From Temnopleurus reevesii (lineage: Eukaryota > Echinodermata > Echinoidea > Temnopleuroida > Temnopleuridae), in assembly GCA_036244855.1 (NCBI GenBank), contig BQKZ01001562.1:49366-113365 (forward strand): a DNA stretch of 64,000 nucleotides, in the 5' to 3' direction. Shown one piece after another: positions 29,110 to 40,451 of the stretch (position 1 is its first letter; the number at the start of each line of letters is the position of its first letter). Below the pieces are notes generated by a model that saw only the letters and a program-made list of their open reading frames with translations, searched no databases and was not told the DNA's origin. The position numbers and the translations under genes were made by a program.

Positions 29110-29250
29110 TACTTATTTATACTAGTTATACTAGTACTGATAATAGTTGTAAATGTTAATTGATTGTACATTGATTGCAATTCAGCCTTCTGGCTACCAT
29201 GATTGGTATTTCTAATAAACTATTTATCTATCAATCGACCTATCTAAATA
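29110..29250 (+). repeat. Possible 3' end of a non-LTR retroelement copy
   Basis: An untranslated-looking segment ends with an AATAAA-like signal and degenerate ATCT repeats (about 29218-29262), the usual architecture of a 5'-truncated LINE copy. No reverse transcriptase or endonuclease frame is present, so the call rests on the tail alone. Confidence 0.3.
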
Positions 29251-30479
29251 TCTATTTATCTTTCAATGAATTCCCTTCTTGCAACACTACATTCTAAAAA
29301 TAACATCAATCATTCTGATTGGAACAAATATAATTGAAGAAAATGTATCTCGTCACTTTCCCCAGGTACTTTTCTCAACAATTTGGAAGCAATTTAAATC
29401 AATAGAATCTGACCCTTTCTCTCCAAGTGTGAGAAGATATTTAATAGATCTTGTTTCATGGAGAAGAGTTATTAAGCAAGAAAAGGACGGGAGAGAAAAG
29501 GAGAAAGAGAGAGTTACAACTTCCCTTGTAACTGTGACCAACAATGCATAGTGCTTCATTCAATCATCATCCACATCAATGAACTGCATCTAACATCACT
29601 ACTGTAATGGCATCGCTATCATTTTCATCCAAAGATATTTGCAAGAAAAAAAATTGAGCAAACATCATACATGCCTCACTGGTCAAGCTTCACAAAAATA
29701 TTTTTCCAATCATTCATTAAATCAATTTCATTTCTAACAGAAGGCCTATTAGAAAACAAAAAAATATATAATTCAATGAAGCTTCCTTATTCACCAACAG
29801 CAGAATGTCCTCTGTATTTTTTGCTGCCCCAATTTTTGATGGTGGGATAAAAAATTAGTTTGAATTACAGAGGCAGGAGGGCCAAAGATATACCATATTG
29901 CCAGTGGTGTGATAAAACGATAAACCTAATCAAATAAATTTGCCCACCATAGGGAAACCATTAGAATATGCATACCGATTTATAAAGAGGAGAAATACCT
30001 CTTGCCTGCCAGGCACGTTGCAAACATATTTTGTAATTTGTGCTCGTTGGAGTGTTATAATAATGATATTAGACCTATTTCTGCTGGTTACCAACTCTGT
30101 GGGAGGTGTAGTTCTGCAAATAGCTCAGGATAGCCAGACTCCTTTTCATGCTTCATACAAGATATCTTGTGTGTAAACCCTAATGACATTTTCTAAGCAG
30201 ATTTGAGACTCGTTTTGTGTTGCTGTTACATGCATGATTACTTTCTCATTTTTATCAAAATTTATAGATTTCTAATAAAACTACTTATTATGCCAAGTAA
30301 ACCGTTTTATTATTGATATGAACTACGTAATCCCAACATTTGATTCTATGCCTTGATGTGAACTGCCATACAATCCAGCTGACAATATTTATTCATATGT
30401 TCATTGCGAATAATGAATAATTAAACCCTCATTTCAATGGTCAAAGTATGCAGAACCTTGCCATGTTTAGCTATGCTTG
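29251..30479. other. No gene seen
   Basis: AT-rich sequence with short overlapping frames only. No splice-flanked exon or repeat is recognised. Confidence 0.55.
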
Positions 30480-30700
30480 CTTCCAACTTCTGAACTGCTC
30501 ACCCCAGAAGCCTGGAGCGCCCTTGAGGGCCACCACTTATTCAAGGGGATTCTTCTCGGACTCGAGTTTCTCGTCCACAAGGGGGTACAACTCTAGCACC
30601 CCACATGAATATTAATGCACTCCTTCAACCTTAAACTAGGCTCTCCTTTGTATATAAGCCTGCACTTGGTGTTAAGCAAACATTGACACAAAGCACAGTC
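30480..30700 (+). promoter_or_regulatory. GC-rich block with TATA box and CTCF-like motifs
   Basis: A compact GC-rich block sits in AT-rich DNA. It contains CCACAAGGGGGTAC (30575-30588), close to the CTCF consensus, and a second CTCF-like inverted match, GCGCCCTTGAGGGCC, near 30518. An octamer-like ATGAATATTAATGCA follows near 30605, then a TATA box TATATAAG at 30651-30658, which would place initiation near 30683 on the plus strand. The first downstream ATG (30702) opens only nine codons, so any transcript would be non-coding or spliced. Motif matching is by eye against known consensus sequences. Confidence 0.35.
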
Positions 30701-32464
30701 ATGTCTTCATATACACATACACTCACATAAACCCAAACTACCTACACTTTCATCTCGGGTTTGGATGAAAATAAGGCCTGTTTGGGGGTACAAGCATAAG
30801 CCTACAGACAACATCCACTAAGGGAGTTGGACACCTGATATAAAGTGTAATGTATACCGCTCCTTTTGTTCCCTTTTCTATGTATGAATGGAAACTATAT
30901 ATGTGTGGGACTCTATTGTTAGTCAAGTAAAGTCCATGAAATAGTGAAGTCAGTGGAATATATAACAAGTGTCAAAACTAACACAATTTAAGACTTCAGA
31001 GATGAAAATACATAAAAAATTTCATAAATATATTTTCATTTATAACTTTACCCTTTCCATTTTCTTTCATGGATTAAATTAAAGACACTGTAGAAAAATT
31101 ATGATGTACCATCTCCATTATGATATACTCATGATATACTAATGATATACCCATATCCAAACTTATCAATAGACCGATTGACTAATAGATTCTAACAAAT
31201 TGGTATCCATTATATTGGTATCCATTATATCAGTTAGTAACAATTGAACTACAACACTTGGAATCCATTTTGCATACACGACTTGTTGCAATGTCGGGTA
31301 TGCCAAAGGCAAGCTTTTGGGTTGTTGGGTTGTTAAGAACAACAAACAACTTTTGTGTATGCATACACCTACATGTATAGTATTAAAACCTGATGCATCC
31401 CATTTCTTAGTCCTATCAAAATGTGAAAATAATAATTTATTGCAAGCAATAATTTGTTGTCTTTTATTTTCTATGGTAAAATATGAGGAAACTGGCTCCC
31501 TGTGGATTGTGTATTCCTTATAATGAATATTTAGCTGTAAACCAAGCCAATGATAACTTCCTTGTACGAGTACAGTAAGAATGTCTCATCATCTTTGTTC
31601 AAGAAGAGGAAATAGGTCCTTCATTATGCATGGTTTTGATATGATCATGCCTCTTAGAATTGCATTATATTCATAATTTCATAAAGGTTTATGTTCATGA
31701 AGTATATGTAAACATGTCCACATCAAAAGTTTACTACAAATTTTCATATGGGCCAATTGATAAAATGACCTCAACAGATTATTGAATAGAATATGATTCT
31801 TAGTGCCTTTACAGTCTATTATATTGGCATGAATCCATTTGGAAATTTTGAAATCAATAATCATTCCAGCAAAAGAATGTTTGTATTAAGACAATCTCTG
31901 AATTAAAACAATGTTAACAAAAGTATGTGTGTGAGTGAGACTAGAAGATATGCCTCATGACCAGACTGAAGCTATCAGTAACACAAGATAGGTAACCAAT
32001 CACATTGTTTACACTACTACATCATTAACACTCTATTAGAGGATGATAATGCGCAGTGTAAACACTGCCTATTTTTACACTGCCTATAAGGTAAGCACTG
32101 ACAGAGGTGAAACTCAACAGTTACTTTTGTCCGTTTTGAACTGTTTCTTTATGGATAGATTTGAAATAGGGCTCTTGTTAAAAAAAAATCAATCAACTAT
32201 TGTTGTAGTTAATCCCTTTAGAGGGATAAAGAAAGTGATTTACATTTCAGATGAATAGGATTAAGAAGAAGAGATTAGGATCAGGATTAATTGCAGTAAT
32301 TCAAGAAGCTATCCAAAGAAAGTCTATAATTCTTTTCAAATAATTGAAAATTTTCCTTCCTTTCCATAGATTTTATTCTTGCAAATTATAAGGAATTTGA
32401 GATGTTCAATTTCAAACAACATATATTTGGGAAATATATTTATCAATTAAAGAAAATAAGATGT
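30701..32464. other. No gene seen
   Basis: AT-rich. It holds small local duplications: GATATAC units near 31120-31150, and a 17-base unit around TTGGTATCCATTATA twice near 31200-31230. No coding feature is supported. Confidence 0.55.
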
Positions 32465-32715
32465 AGCAATAATGATGACATAAATAATAGTAATGATAAC
32501 AACAGGTCCATTTATATAGAGCAATCACTATACTGTAGCCCACTGCACCTGATACAAGGTACCATAATAAAACTACGGAGCAACCCACTCAGGCACTCAA
32601 GCATTCCAAGGAATAAATTCCTGCCAAGAACCCATTTTCACCTGGGTTGAGCGAAGCACATTGTGGATAGATTTCTTGCTCAGGAAAATGAACGCCATTG
32701 AAGGGATTTGAATCT
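32465..32715 (-). mobile_element. tRNA-derived SINE, diverged copy in reverse orientation
   Basis: On the minus strand it matches the body of the SINE at 24379-24664: a B-box remnant GATTCAAATCCC (32714-32703), then AGCAAGAAATC, CACAATGTGCT, CTCAACCCAGGTGA and a GGAATTTATTCCTTGGAA segment in the same order. It ends in an ATT-rich tail towards 32465. The tRNA-like head upstream of the B box is badly decayed, so the 5' limit is uncertain and may reach about 32760. This is an older copy than the one at 24.4 kb. Confidence 0.82.
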
Positions 32716-35499
32716 ACACTTATCTAACATATCTTTCAGAACTAAAATGACTTCTTAAACACTGTGTTCATAAACAATAATCGCTTTACCAATGAAGGTT
32801 ATGGACCTGCAGCAGGTACTTATTTGGGGTAAAATCATTTGCCAAATCATTTCTTTCTGACTGCTTCATATCCTCTGGAAGTACCTAAGCATCCTTGTCA
32901 TAGCCATTGAAGCAGAAGACTGGAAGCAAATCAACCATACATCTAGTCCTTATCAATTTGCATACTCTCCTTCATTTTTACAAGCCTTCATGTTTTTCAC
33001 CAGTACACAAAAAAAAAATACTCAGTCTCCAGTAGGATATAGTCAGGAACATGGGAACTAGTTGGCTAACCAGCTTTCAAAAGCTAAAGAACACTGGATA
33101 CTAAATAACCCTCATCCCCAAATTTCAAGATTAGTCCATTCAACTACTAGCATGTGGTCATACCTCTCTTCAAAAAAATCATAAAAAGGACACTGCTGGG
33201 TACATCAGAAAGTTTTTCTATCCGTGCTCATTAGTGACCACTTTCATCTGTAAAATGCATGAAATCTTAATTTCAGTTTGCATTAAGATCTTGGTAAGAT
33301 AAAACATGGGAAGATATGAATGATGGAAGCCAGCATCTAGATGAATATGGTCTCCCTAATCCACTACCCCATTTGCAGGCCTGAAAGGACATTAAGATTC
33401 ATAAGCACATCACAGGGGATGGGAACAGCAAGAAAGAAAAAAAGTAACAGATGCAAGATGGACGACCCATGCATATATTTCCTCCTAAGATTTACATACA
33501 CGATGCTCAAATCTAGCTCGTACAATACACTTAAATCCAGCTAGCTTCTCATCTGCATACACTCTCTTTTCTTGTGATGGAGATGGTGATTATAAGCCTA
33601 CCACTAATAGCCTTGTCATCTCAGAGAAGGGTTCACTGACAGATTCATTATCTTCACAAAAGACAGGCATTGGCATGATTGGAAGAATCTCACTATATAT
33701 ATTGCAAAAATGGATCACTTTAAACTTGTAGGCAAAAACAAATGTGAACAAATGACTAGATGTTGCGTACATTCTCAAATAAAACACACAGAGGTTATAT
33801 CAAATGTCCAATGAAGTTGCAATATCATATTCTCTATTTTGTTGTATCCATCCCTCATTTATCACTTCTTTCATTACCCACACCCTCTTTTAATTTTCCC
33901 TCTTGAGGATGGGTGAGATGGAATTAATTCTTAAGCTGCTTATAAGCTCATACTTAGTTTTACATATAATCAAAGGGCCAGTATTTATAGTGAACAAGTG
34001 CACACATGTTGAATTCCCTTTTCACACATACTATGTAATCTTTCTCCTTGCCATTCTCCCTGTATCTTAAATCCATCGTAATCTAGCTTCTTGCTGCATC
34101 TCTCTTCTTGCATTATTCATTGATCCTCTTAACAAGTCTATTCTCAGTATTGATGATTCCTTTCGTCCTTTCACCGATTTACTTTTAAGATGCATGCTTA
34201 GCCCTTCTCTGATATACGATCTAGTTCTACTGATGAGCAAAATATATCTTAAGCCTAAATTATTAATCTTAATCTGAGGTCCAGAGCATTTCCTTCTTTA
34301 CAAAATATAAATCTCCTACTCTTGATCATCTTTCTTGTTCTTTCATGCTCATTCTTTTTGCATGGTCTTTTCATACTCATAATTTATAAACCACATTTTC
34401 TTTCTATGTTAAAAGATGACAATGGTTGTAGACAGTTTTAAGAGAAAATTCTTTATACATTCTTTCTGTCAGAAATTAATTTCAAAATCAGCAGCATCCT
34501 TGAAAATTAGTTAAATAATGAAACATAGTTCCTTGCCAATAGTATCTTGATTCTTGCTAATACATGTTTTCCCCTTTTTAAAAAATATATCCATTAATCT
34601 ATGGTTGGTTTCTGACTTGTCAAAATATTTTTAAAGAACATCCTCAAATTTATCATCACCTTGTCTCTATTCTCCAGATCCTCGTCAATGCTCAATTCTT
34701 CACACCAGAAAGTCATCGAGGAACGCGAAGAGCAGCGCTCTTGCCGACAACATGCAAATCTGGGTGTCCAAGCATGTGAAATTGCTGACAAAACACGCAC
34801 ATTAGATTTTCAAATATATTCTGTCTCCTTTAACGGATACCTGGAGAAATGCTCAGGGAAGGAGAAGGGTAAACAGGGAAGTGGTAAATGAAGATGGACA
34901 AGTTTATGGTTGCTTGCCTCTTTCCAGAATAGAGTACATTGGTCTTCAACTGGTACTTGCATTCACACACACTATACCACAAATCTAGATGACAGGAGAC
35001 AGCAAAAGAGTTCTCATTAATCTTCTAGCGGAACTAAGGGGAAAACATGGAAGGTGGGCTTCAATCTTGTAGAAGATGGAAATACATTTTGTCTTCTACC
35101 ACAAAATATTCCTTCTTGTGTTTCTGCTTCCATCTCATAGAAAACTGCATTTGCATTTTAATTTTTCACTTTTAAAAATGGCACTTATAATATAAAGCTA
35201 TAGATCAAAATTAAAACGAAAATCTTTAGAATAAAACTGAAATAGATATTAATGAATTTATTAACAGAATAAACTGAATATTAACTGAATAAAAATGATG
35301 AAAGAAATAAATAGACACATACTATGAAACCCAGTTCCTTAGGTAGTTAAAATGCGGTTACCCAGGGGAAAAGATTGGTGTCTGAAACTGTCACACCAGT
35401 TTTTCAAATGAACACCCTGAAATGTCCTTTTCTTTAATTTTTGTTTTGTCTTTGCAGCTTTTTCTCCAGGCAAGTAGGGTTGCGAAATTCACCTGTCCT
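32716..35499. other. CpG-poor DNA, no firm gene
   Basis: AT-rich, with very few CpG. One weak exon-like segment lies on the minus strand at 34784-34660: it is preceded by a CTAAT branch-point-like motif and a TTTTGTCAG acceptor, and followed by an AAG|GTGATG donor. Its 41-codon frame has no recognisable domain and a phase that cannot follow the exon at 38.6 kb directly. I do not call it a gene. Confidence 0.45.
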
Positions 35500-36300
35500 T
35501 TCCATAAATAGTGCCCCACTTGTGTGCCCTGGAGCAAATTCCTCCGCTCTAACCTAAAAAACTACGACATGGCGTCCAGTCTCAACCGAGAAAAAGCGCC
35601 AATTTTTTGTGTGATGTGCTATCTTATGCCGAAGTAGGCGGCAAAGAGTGGTTGGGGTGTATGATAAATACCTACGCGAGCGCAAGTTTCATCCGTGCGG
35701 ACGCGCAAACCATGAAATCAAAGAAACAAATATTCAGGAGAGAAACAGCTTCTGGCGCCAATACAACCTGTTTTGTATGCAAAATAATCGTGTTTTGCCA
35801 TGCACTTCTTTAAAAACTGAGGAAAAAAATACTGCGTGAAAAATTTCTTCGACTTCGATCCCACTAAACGCCTCACGGTGACACGAAGTAATGGAAGAAG
35901 ACATGGGCTATATCCCCCAAAAAATTACTCGGATTATGTACTCTTTTTGAGACCCTAAATGTCAATCAAAAATGGGAATGTCGATGGTTGAGTATGGTAG
36001 CAACGGAGCGCACTTTTAAGGAGTATATTTTATGAAAAACCGTGTCTAATGTAGCTCCCATTTGCGTTTAAGAGACGTTGATAAGTGTCTGCAATATGAT
36101 GCTTAAGCACGCGATTGAAAACGCATCTTTAAAAAAGTCCATCAAGAAAAGGGAAAGAGTAAGGTAATGGCGGCGTTAAATTGAGAGATTATGGCGCGGC
36201 ACAAAGCGCTGCGGAGATAAATTTCTATGAGGTGTACTTCACTGGGACAAGCTATTTTCAGGGCGATCGTCTTGCTCTTGGATAGTGATATATTCATCTT
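35500..36300. other. CpG-rich block at a composition boundary
   Basis: CpG density rises sharply here compared with the preceding 30 kb (for example 35521-35880 and 36001-36240). A 22-codon plus-strand frame begins at an ATG in good context (35571). Both strands carry splice-like motifs near 35455-35510. No protein is recognised. It may be an unmethylated regulatory region or a promoter. Confidence 0.35.
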
Positions 36301-38594
36301 CATATACCACAGGGCCAAGGCACTTTGAATTCATTAACACACCAGGATACTGGACCAAATGCTATACGCATTTCATGTGTTCATGTACAAAAACTAAAAC
36401 TAGGCCGATCATTACCAACATATAAATCGTGCAGAAGATTTATTCTTCCTTGTGCCGGACGATCTACTCATAATTATTTAAATGTGCGTTTATCTTTAAC
36501 ACTTGGAGCGGTTCTTGGTTCCAAATAATCCATTTTCCAACTTTGATAATTTGCACAAGTGGGAGAGGGTATAAAACTGTTTAACATCCAATTGAAAAGG
36601 GAACTCTATGATTGCGCAAATATATCATTTTCCGTTGTGACATACAATACTGGGAGTGAGTATTGCAGTTTGGCTTTGCTTCCCTTTCACACGCCGATTC
36701 ATCTGTTCATATTGCGATGAGATATATGACCCTAAGCTTGCCTTTGGCAGAGACAGTATTACGCTAGCCTACCACAACATACAAAAAGCACCTATGAAAA
36801 AAGACTCATTAGTTGATTATCTCTCATCAACGAATTGATATTTCCCAAAGCCCATGCGCTCGCAGAACGAAGTTGAACAGTAACAACCTGTACATACGCC
36901 GCCACGTGCATTCTCTCATTCAGAAACCTCCGCTAATTTGTCCATCATTAATTAGCAGACCCGATCGTTTCTCTCAGTTTTCACGTGGTGGACAATACTT
37001 ATCGTGAAACCGCTACATGTATCTCACACTGGGATTAAATTCTACATTTTTCTCCACCATGGACTTTACATCTATTCAATCGCGTGAATCTTCTTCTTAC
37101 TTTTACTAAACCTCTTCGCTAATCGGCTAAGACCCCGCCGCTTCAATGACTACGCAACAAAGGGTCGCAGCTTAGTGGCTTTTTTACCCTTCAGGCATGG
37201 AATTGCGTTTTCCTTTACAACGTGAATATAACAGGGAAAGGTCTTACGAATGAAAAGACGATTAGCAGCGGTTCTAACGATTGTTAAGATACAATTTGTG
37301 ATGATTCACAGACATGTCATTCGAAACTACTCAGTTTCACACACGAACAAACTTCCTTGTAAGGAACTTCAGTCAAGAGTTACAAGATATTTATAGCTTT
37401 GTTACGGAAAACAGAGAAATAGTTCCGCGTTCTTCGAGTGTCCAAGCTGCCATCAATTTGAAGCACGTGCGATTTTAAGAATAAACAAAGTTTATCATTC
37501 TGTATGCATTTAGAAATCAAATGCGTTATTTGAGAGAAAATAGAGTAAAAACGATACACAAAATTTAGGCCAAAACAAGCCACAAGCATATCACAAAGTA
37601 AATGACATTATTTGCCAACCATTTCAGAATTGGTCGCAAAATGTAACAGGAAAGAATGTTGGACTGCATTTTCTTCGAATAAAGTTATTTCTCTATTTTA
37701 GAACATTGCATTTCTCCCAAACATCTGGCGAAAATTTCCCAAAATAAAAATAATATCGACAGCCGTATTCACAAGATTATCGGTGCTTTTCTCTCATTCT
37801 CGCTCATTATCTTTTTTCTATTGACATCAATTTTGTTAAAAATTTTGCAACAGAAAATGAAACCGATCGTATGTTTGATATGCAAATATTTGCGGGCTTC
37901 TATACCAAGACAGCACAACAGGTGCATTACCGATACTCATCTACCATTCCCACGTGCCGATTGGTGCATCCGCCATGCATGATTGCTATCAACACAAGGA
38001 GGCATAGTATTACAGAATTATTCATGAAATGCAATACCGTGAAATTCATCTTATTATAATAAATGGTAATAACTTTCTGCCGACATTATTTGCGGGCGTG
38101 TATAATAATATTTTGTTTGTATTAAAGCACGTAGTTTCACAATTGGAATTTTGGTTTTTCGTGGGTTTTTTTTTTGTTCACCAAACCTGATGCCTGGGCT
38201 ATTGAATAAGAATGTATTATTATTTTCTTTTTGTGATGTACTAAACAAATGTGACAATTTTTCTATAAGATTGAGGAAATAAAGTTATCGTCATTAAAAC
38301 AAACAAAAGGTGATATCCATCCCAGATTATTTCATTTCATTTTAAAACAATTTTTAATAAGATGCCGAATGCCTTTTGAGAATTTTTATCCGATCTTTAA
38401 TAAAAAAAAAAAATAAAAAACTATAAAAAAAAACTAGTGATGACCGAATTGTCTTGTTAAACATGCAATAGATCAAATAAAAAGAACAAAATGTTTTGTT
38501 TCATCGCTTACGGACTTTGATAAGAAATACATCAGTGATCCCATTTACAATTTTATTATACGGAAATACAAAATCAAGGAAATAGGTTGGTTAC
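36301..38594 (-). other. Probable intron of the minus-strand gene, no other feature
   Basis: It lies immediately 3' of the donor at 38594 in the sense of the minus-strand gene. It contains short overlapping frames only and A-rich runs near 38400-38435. An AATAAAG signal on the plus strand near 38279 has no associated reading frame. The next exon of the gene could not be found. Confidence 0.4.
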
Positions 38595-38849
38595 CTCTTC
38601 TTCACCGGTGGTGCTTCCCGAATCCATGCTAACGGTGGACATTTTGAGTCGCTTCCTACTTGGCTCGTCCAAAGCCTGAGGGTCCCCTGCCTCGAGCTCT
38701 GCGTAGCTGCCCACGGTGGCGACTTGCAGGTGGTGCGAAGGTGGAGTCGACAGGAGCTCGGTCCCGTTACTCTCTTTCTGCTCCCGCTTCAGTTTTACTG
38801 CTGCAGTCGGCTGAACGGTTGAAAAGGGGGTGCTTCCTCGCGCTGTCAC
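38595..38849 (-). CDS. Internal coding exon, unidentified Ser/Thr/Glu-rich nuclear-type protein
   Basis: An 85-codon exon on the minus strand. The acceptor TGTGTGTAG lies directly before 38849 and the donor GAG|GTAACC directly after 38595. The frame is closed by the TAG of the acceptor upstream and soon after the donor; the other two frames hit stops inside the exon. That leaves a phase-0 exon of exactly 255 bases. The segment is clearly GC-richer than its surroundings. It carries basic patches KLKRE (residues 19-23) and RKRLK (65-69), the second followed by a Ser/Thr stretch and an acidic EEE end. In-frame Met codons occur at residues 70 and 75. Composition and NLS-like motifs suggest a disordered N-terminal region of a nuclear regulator; this is inference. 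No family is recognised. It may instead be a first coding exon starting at Met70 if transcription begins at the promoter near 39.7 kb. Confidence 0.6.
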
Positions 38850-39218
38850 CTACACACAGGTAGTCGACAGCAGATTTATTTCAATTTTAATCGGTGTAAG
38901 AATCGTACTTGTGCGTTTTCAAGAGCCGGATGATAGCCTCTAGAATTGTAGTAAGAGGATTAAGACTGCGGAGATGATACGCCGTGAGGAGCCCGGAGTT
39001 TGTTCAACCAAGGTGGTTGGACGAGCAGTTCGTCTGCAGAGGAATGTAATGAAAAAATATCATCGATTGTTGAAGTTCAGTGTCAATAATCTCATTAAAA
39101 ATATGTCATCAGTCATCCCAAATCATTGATAAGTTTTTGAACGGGAGCGTGTGTCATGAAGTGATGTGCTAGTAGCAATTTGTTCCAGTGCAACAGGCGT
39201 AACTCGCGTCACACTGCC

Positions 39219-39231
39219 GGGAAAGTTTCCC
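39219..39231. promoter_or_regulatory. Perfect palindrome GGGAAAGTTTCCC, Rel/NF-kB-like
   Basis: A 13-base perfect inverted repeat, extended to 15 by a flanking C and G. The half-sites match the GGGAA/TTCCC halves bound by Rel-family proteins, but the spacing is longer than the usual 10-11 bases. It lies about 30 bases upstream of a plus-strand TATA box. Confidence 0.35.
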
Positions 39232-39259
39232 GTAGGTAACAAGTTATCGATGGTGTGAC

Positions 39260-39268
39260 TATATAAAG
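39260..39268 (+). promoter_or_regulatory. TATA box candidate TATATAAAG, plus strand
   Basis: A good TATA match within CpG-bearing sequence. It would start plus-strand transcription near 39290, antisense to the minus-strand gene leader. No plus-strand coding frame of note follows. Confidence 0.3.
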
Positions 39269-39449
39269 CACTGACATGCGCGAAGGTGTGTAAACAAGCT
39301 TGCGTGCATCATTTCTTTCGGCATCATTTCAGTGAAATGCAGTTAAAAATAAAAACAAACAAAAAATAAATTGCCGTGCTTAGCTATGTGCTCATATCTA
39401 CGGCTCTAAATGCGGTGCAGAGCACACAACACACACTGATGGCAATAAA

Positions 39450-39683
39450 TCAGACGTGAAGCTCAGTCGTTTTGTGGTGGTGTGAATTTGTGCGCGTGCG
39501 TTGACTGAATGATGATTTACGAGAGTCGCCGTCTTCTCTCCTCCGAACTTGCTCAAGCAGCGAGCAGCGAGCTTTTTGGCGGATGTCACACACTTTCGCC
39601 TGTTGAGCAAATGCATAGAGAATCCGCATCGCGGCGGGCAGCGGGGCATTGTATCCAACCAGCTGGTCGAATGGAATATTCAT
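39450..39683 (-). CDS. Possible first-exon reading frame of the minus-strand gene
   Basis: An ATG-initiated frame of 77 codons begins at 39683, just downstream of the CCAAT/CRE promoter elements. It is GC- and CpG-rich, and starts MNIPFDQLVGYNAP. No domain is recognised. If only its first part is exonic, a GCG AAA|GTGTGT junction would join it in phase 0 to the exon at 38849, but that donor is weak. It could equally be untranslated leader. The C-terminal part is Arg/His-rich and looks non-coding. Confidence 0.25.
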   Translation of the reverse strand: MNIPFDQLVGYNAPLPAAMRILYAFAQQAKVCDIRQKARCSLLEQVRRREDGDSRKSSFSQRTRTNSHHHKTTELHV

Positions 39684-39703
39684 TAGATACAAGCATCAAT
39701 CTG

Positions 39704-39730
39704 TGACGTCACCTCTTCTTTGAGGATTGG
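39704..39730 (-). promoter_or_regulatory. CCAAT box and perfect CRE, minus-strand promoter
   Basis: Reading the minus strand, CCAAT (39730-39726) is followed 14 bases later by the palindromic cAMP-response element TGACGTCA (39711-39704), with CpG-rich transcribed-looking sequence immediately downstream. CCAAT plus CRE at this spacing is a common core-proximal arrangement in animal promoters. No TATA box is seen at the expected distance on this strand, so initiation would be within about 39690-39640. CREB/ATF and NF-Y are the known binders of these motifs. Confidence 0.5.
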
Positions 39731-40394
39731 ATCGAAAAGCTACACTAGAACGACCTCTAAAGGATACCAACCCAGTGACAAATGAAATATACATTTAAAC
39801 TTGATTATATGAAATGTAAAACAAATGATTGGTATTATAAACAAACAAATTAGCATTTTCACTTTGTATCAAAATTTTACAAAGTAGGTGTAATATAAGA
39901 TGAAATAATGATGTAAGATATGTTATAAACAAAATACGTATATCAGCATTTAGATATGGAACAAAATGTAAACGCCGAAGTAACAAATTGCTATTTATGT
40001 TTTTTGTATATAGAAATCCATAAGATTCAATATGACGGACGAGGAGGATATAAATTCGCATAGTAGTCGCTTTCTACAACGTCGTAAAATACATTAAAAA
40101 TACGTTAAACGTTTTCAACATAACTTAAAGTCTAAGCTTTTATTTCGACCCATTTCTCGTTATGAAAGTAAATTCGCATGGATCAACATTTACTTGTCAC
40201 ATCATAGATTTTCAGAGCCTGAAAAGTTTGCTTTTTCTTCCCCGATCAGCTCGCCGATGGCATGAAATGCACAAGCTAATCAATATTTGAGTCCATTTTG
40301 CATCCCCGAGCTACGAGGCCCTGAACATTTTATAACATTTTGTTACATGCTGTTACGATTTGCTCCTCCATGAAAGAAAGAAATATTTCTTTTT
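39731..40394. other. No gene seen
   Basis: AT-rich sequence upstream of the putative promoter. A CpG-bearing segment lies near 40030-40090. No reading frame is supported. Confidence 0.5.

Positions 40395-40448
<54 letters not shown>
40395..40448. repeat. (GA)n microsatellite
   Basis: A nearly uninterrupted GA dinucleotide run of about 54 bases. Confidence 0.97.

Positions 40449-40451
<3 letters not shown>

Larger units (their letters stand above)
38850..39449 (-). other. Short intron or 5' leader between promoter and coding exon
   Basis: CpG-bearing, stop-rich in all frames. If transcription starts near 39.68 kb, this is either an intron of about 0.6 kb or leader sequence. It includes a plus-strand TATA box and a Rel-like palindrome, listed separately. 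Confidence 0.4.
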
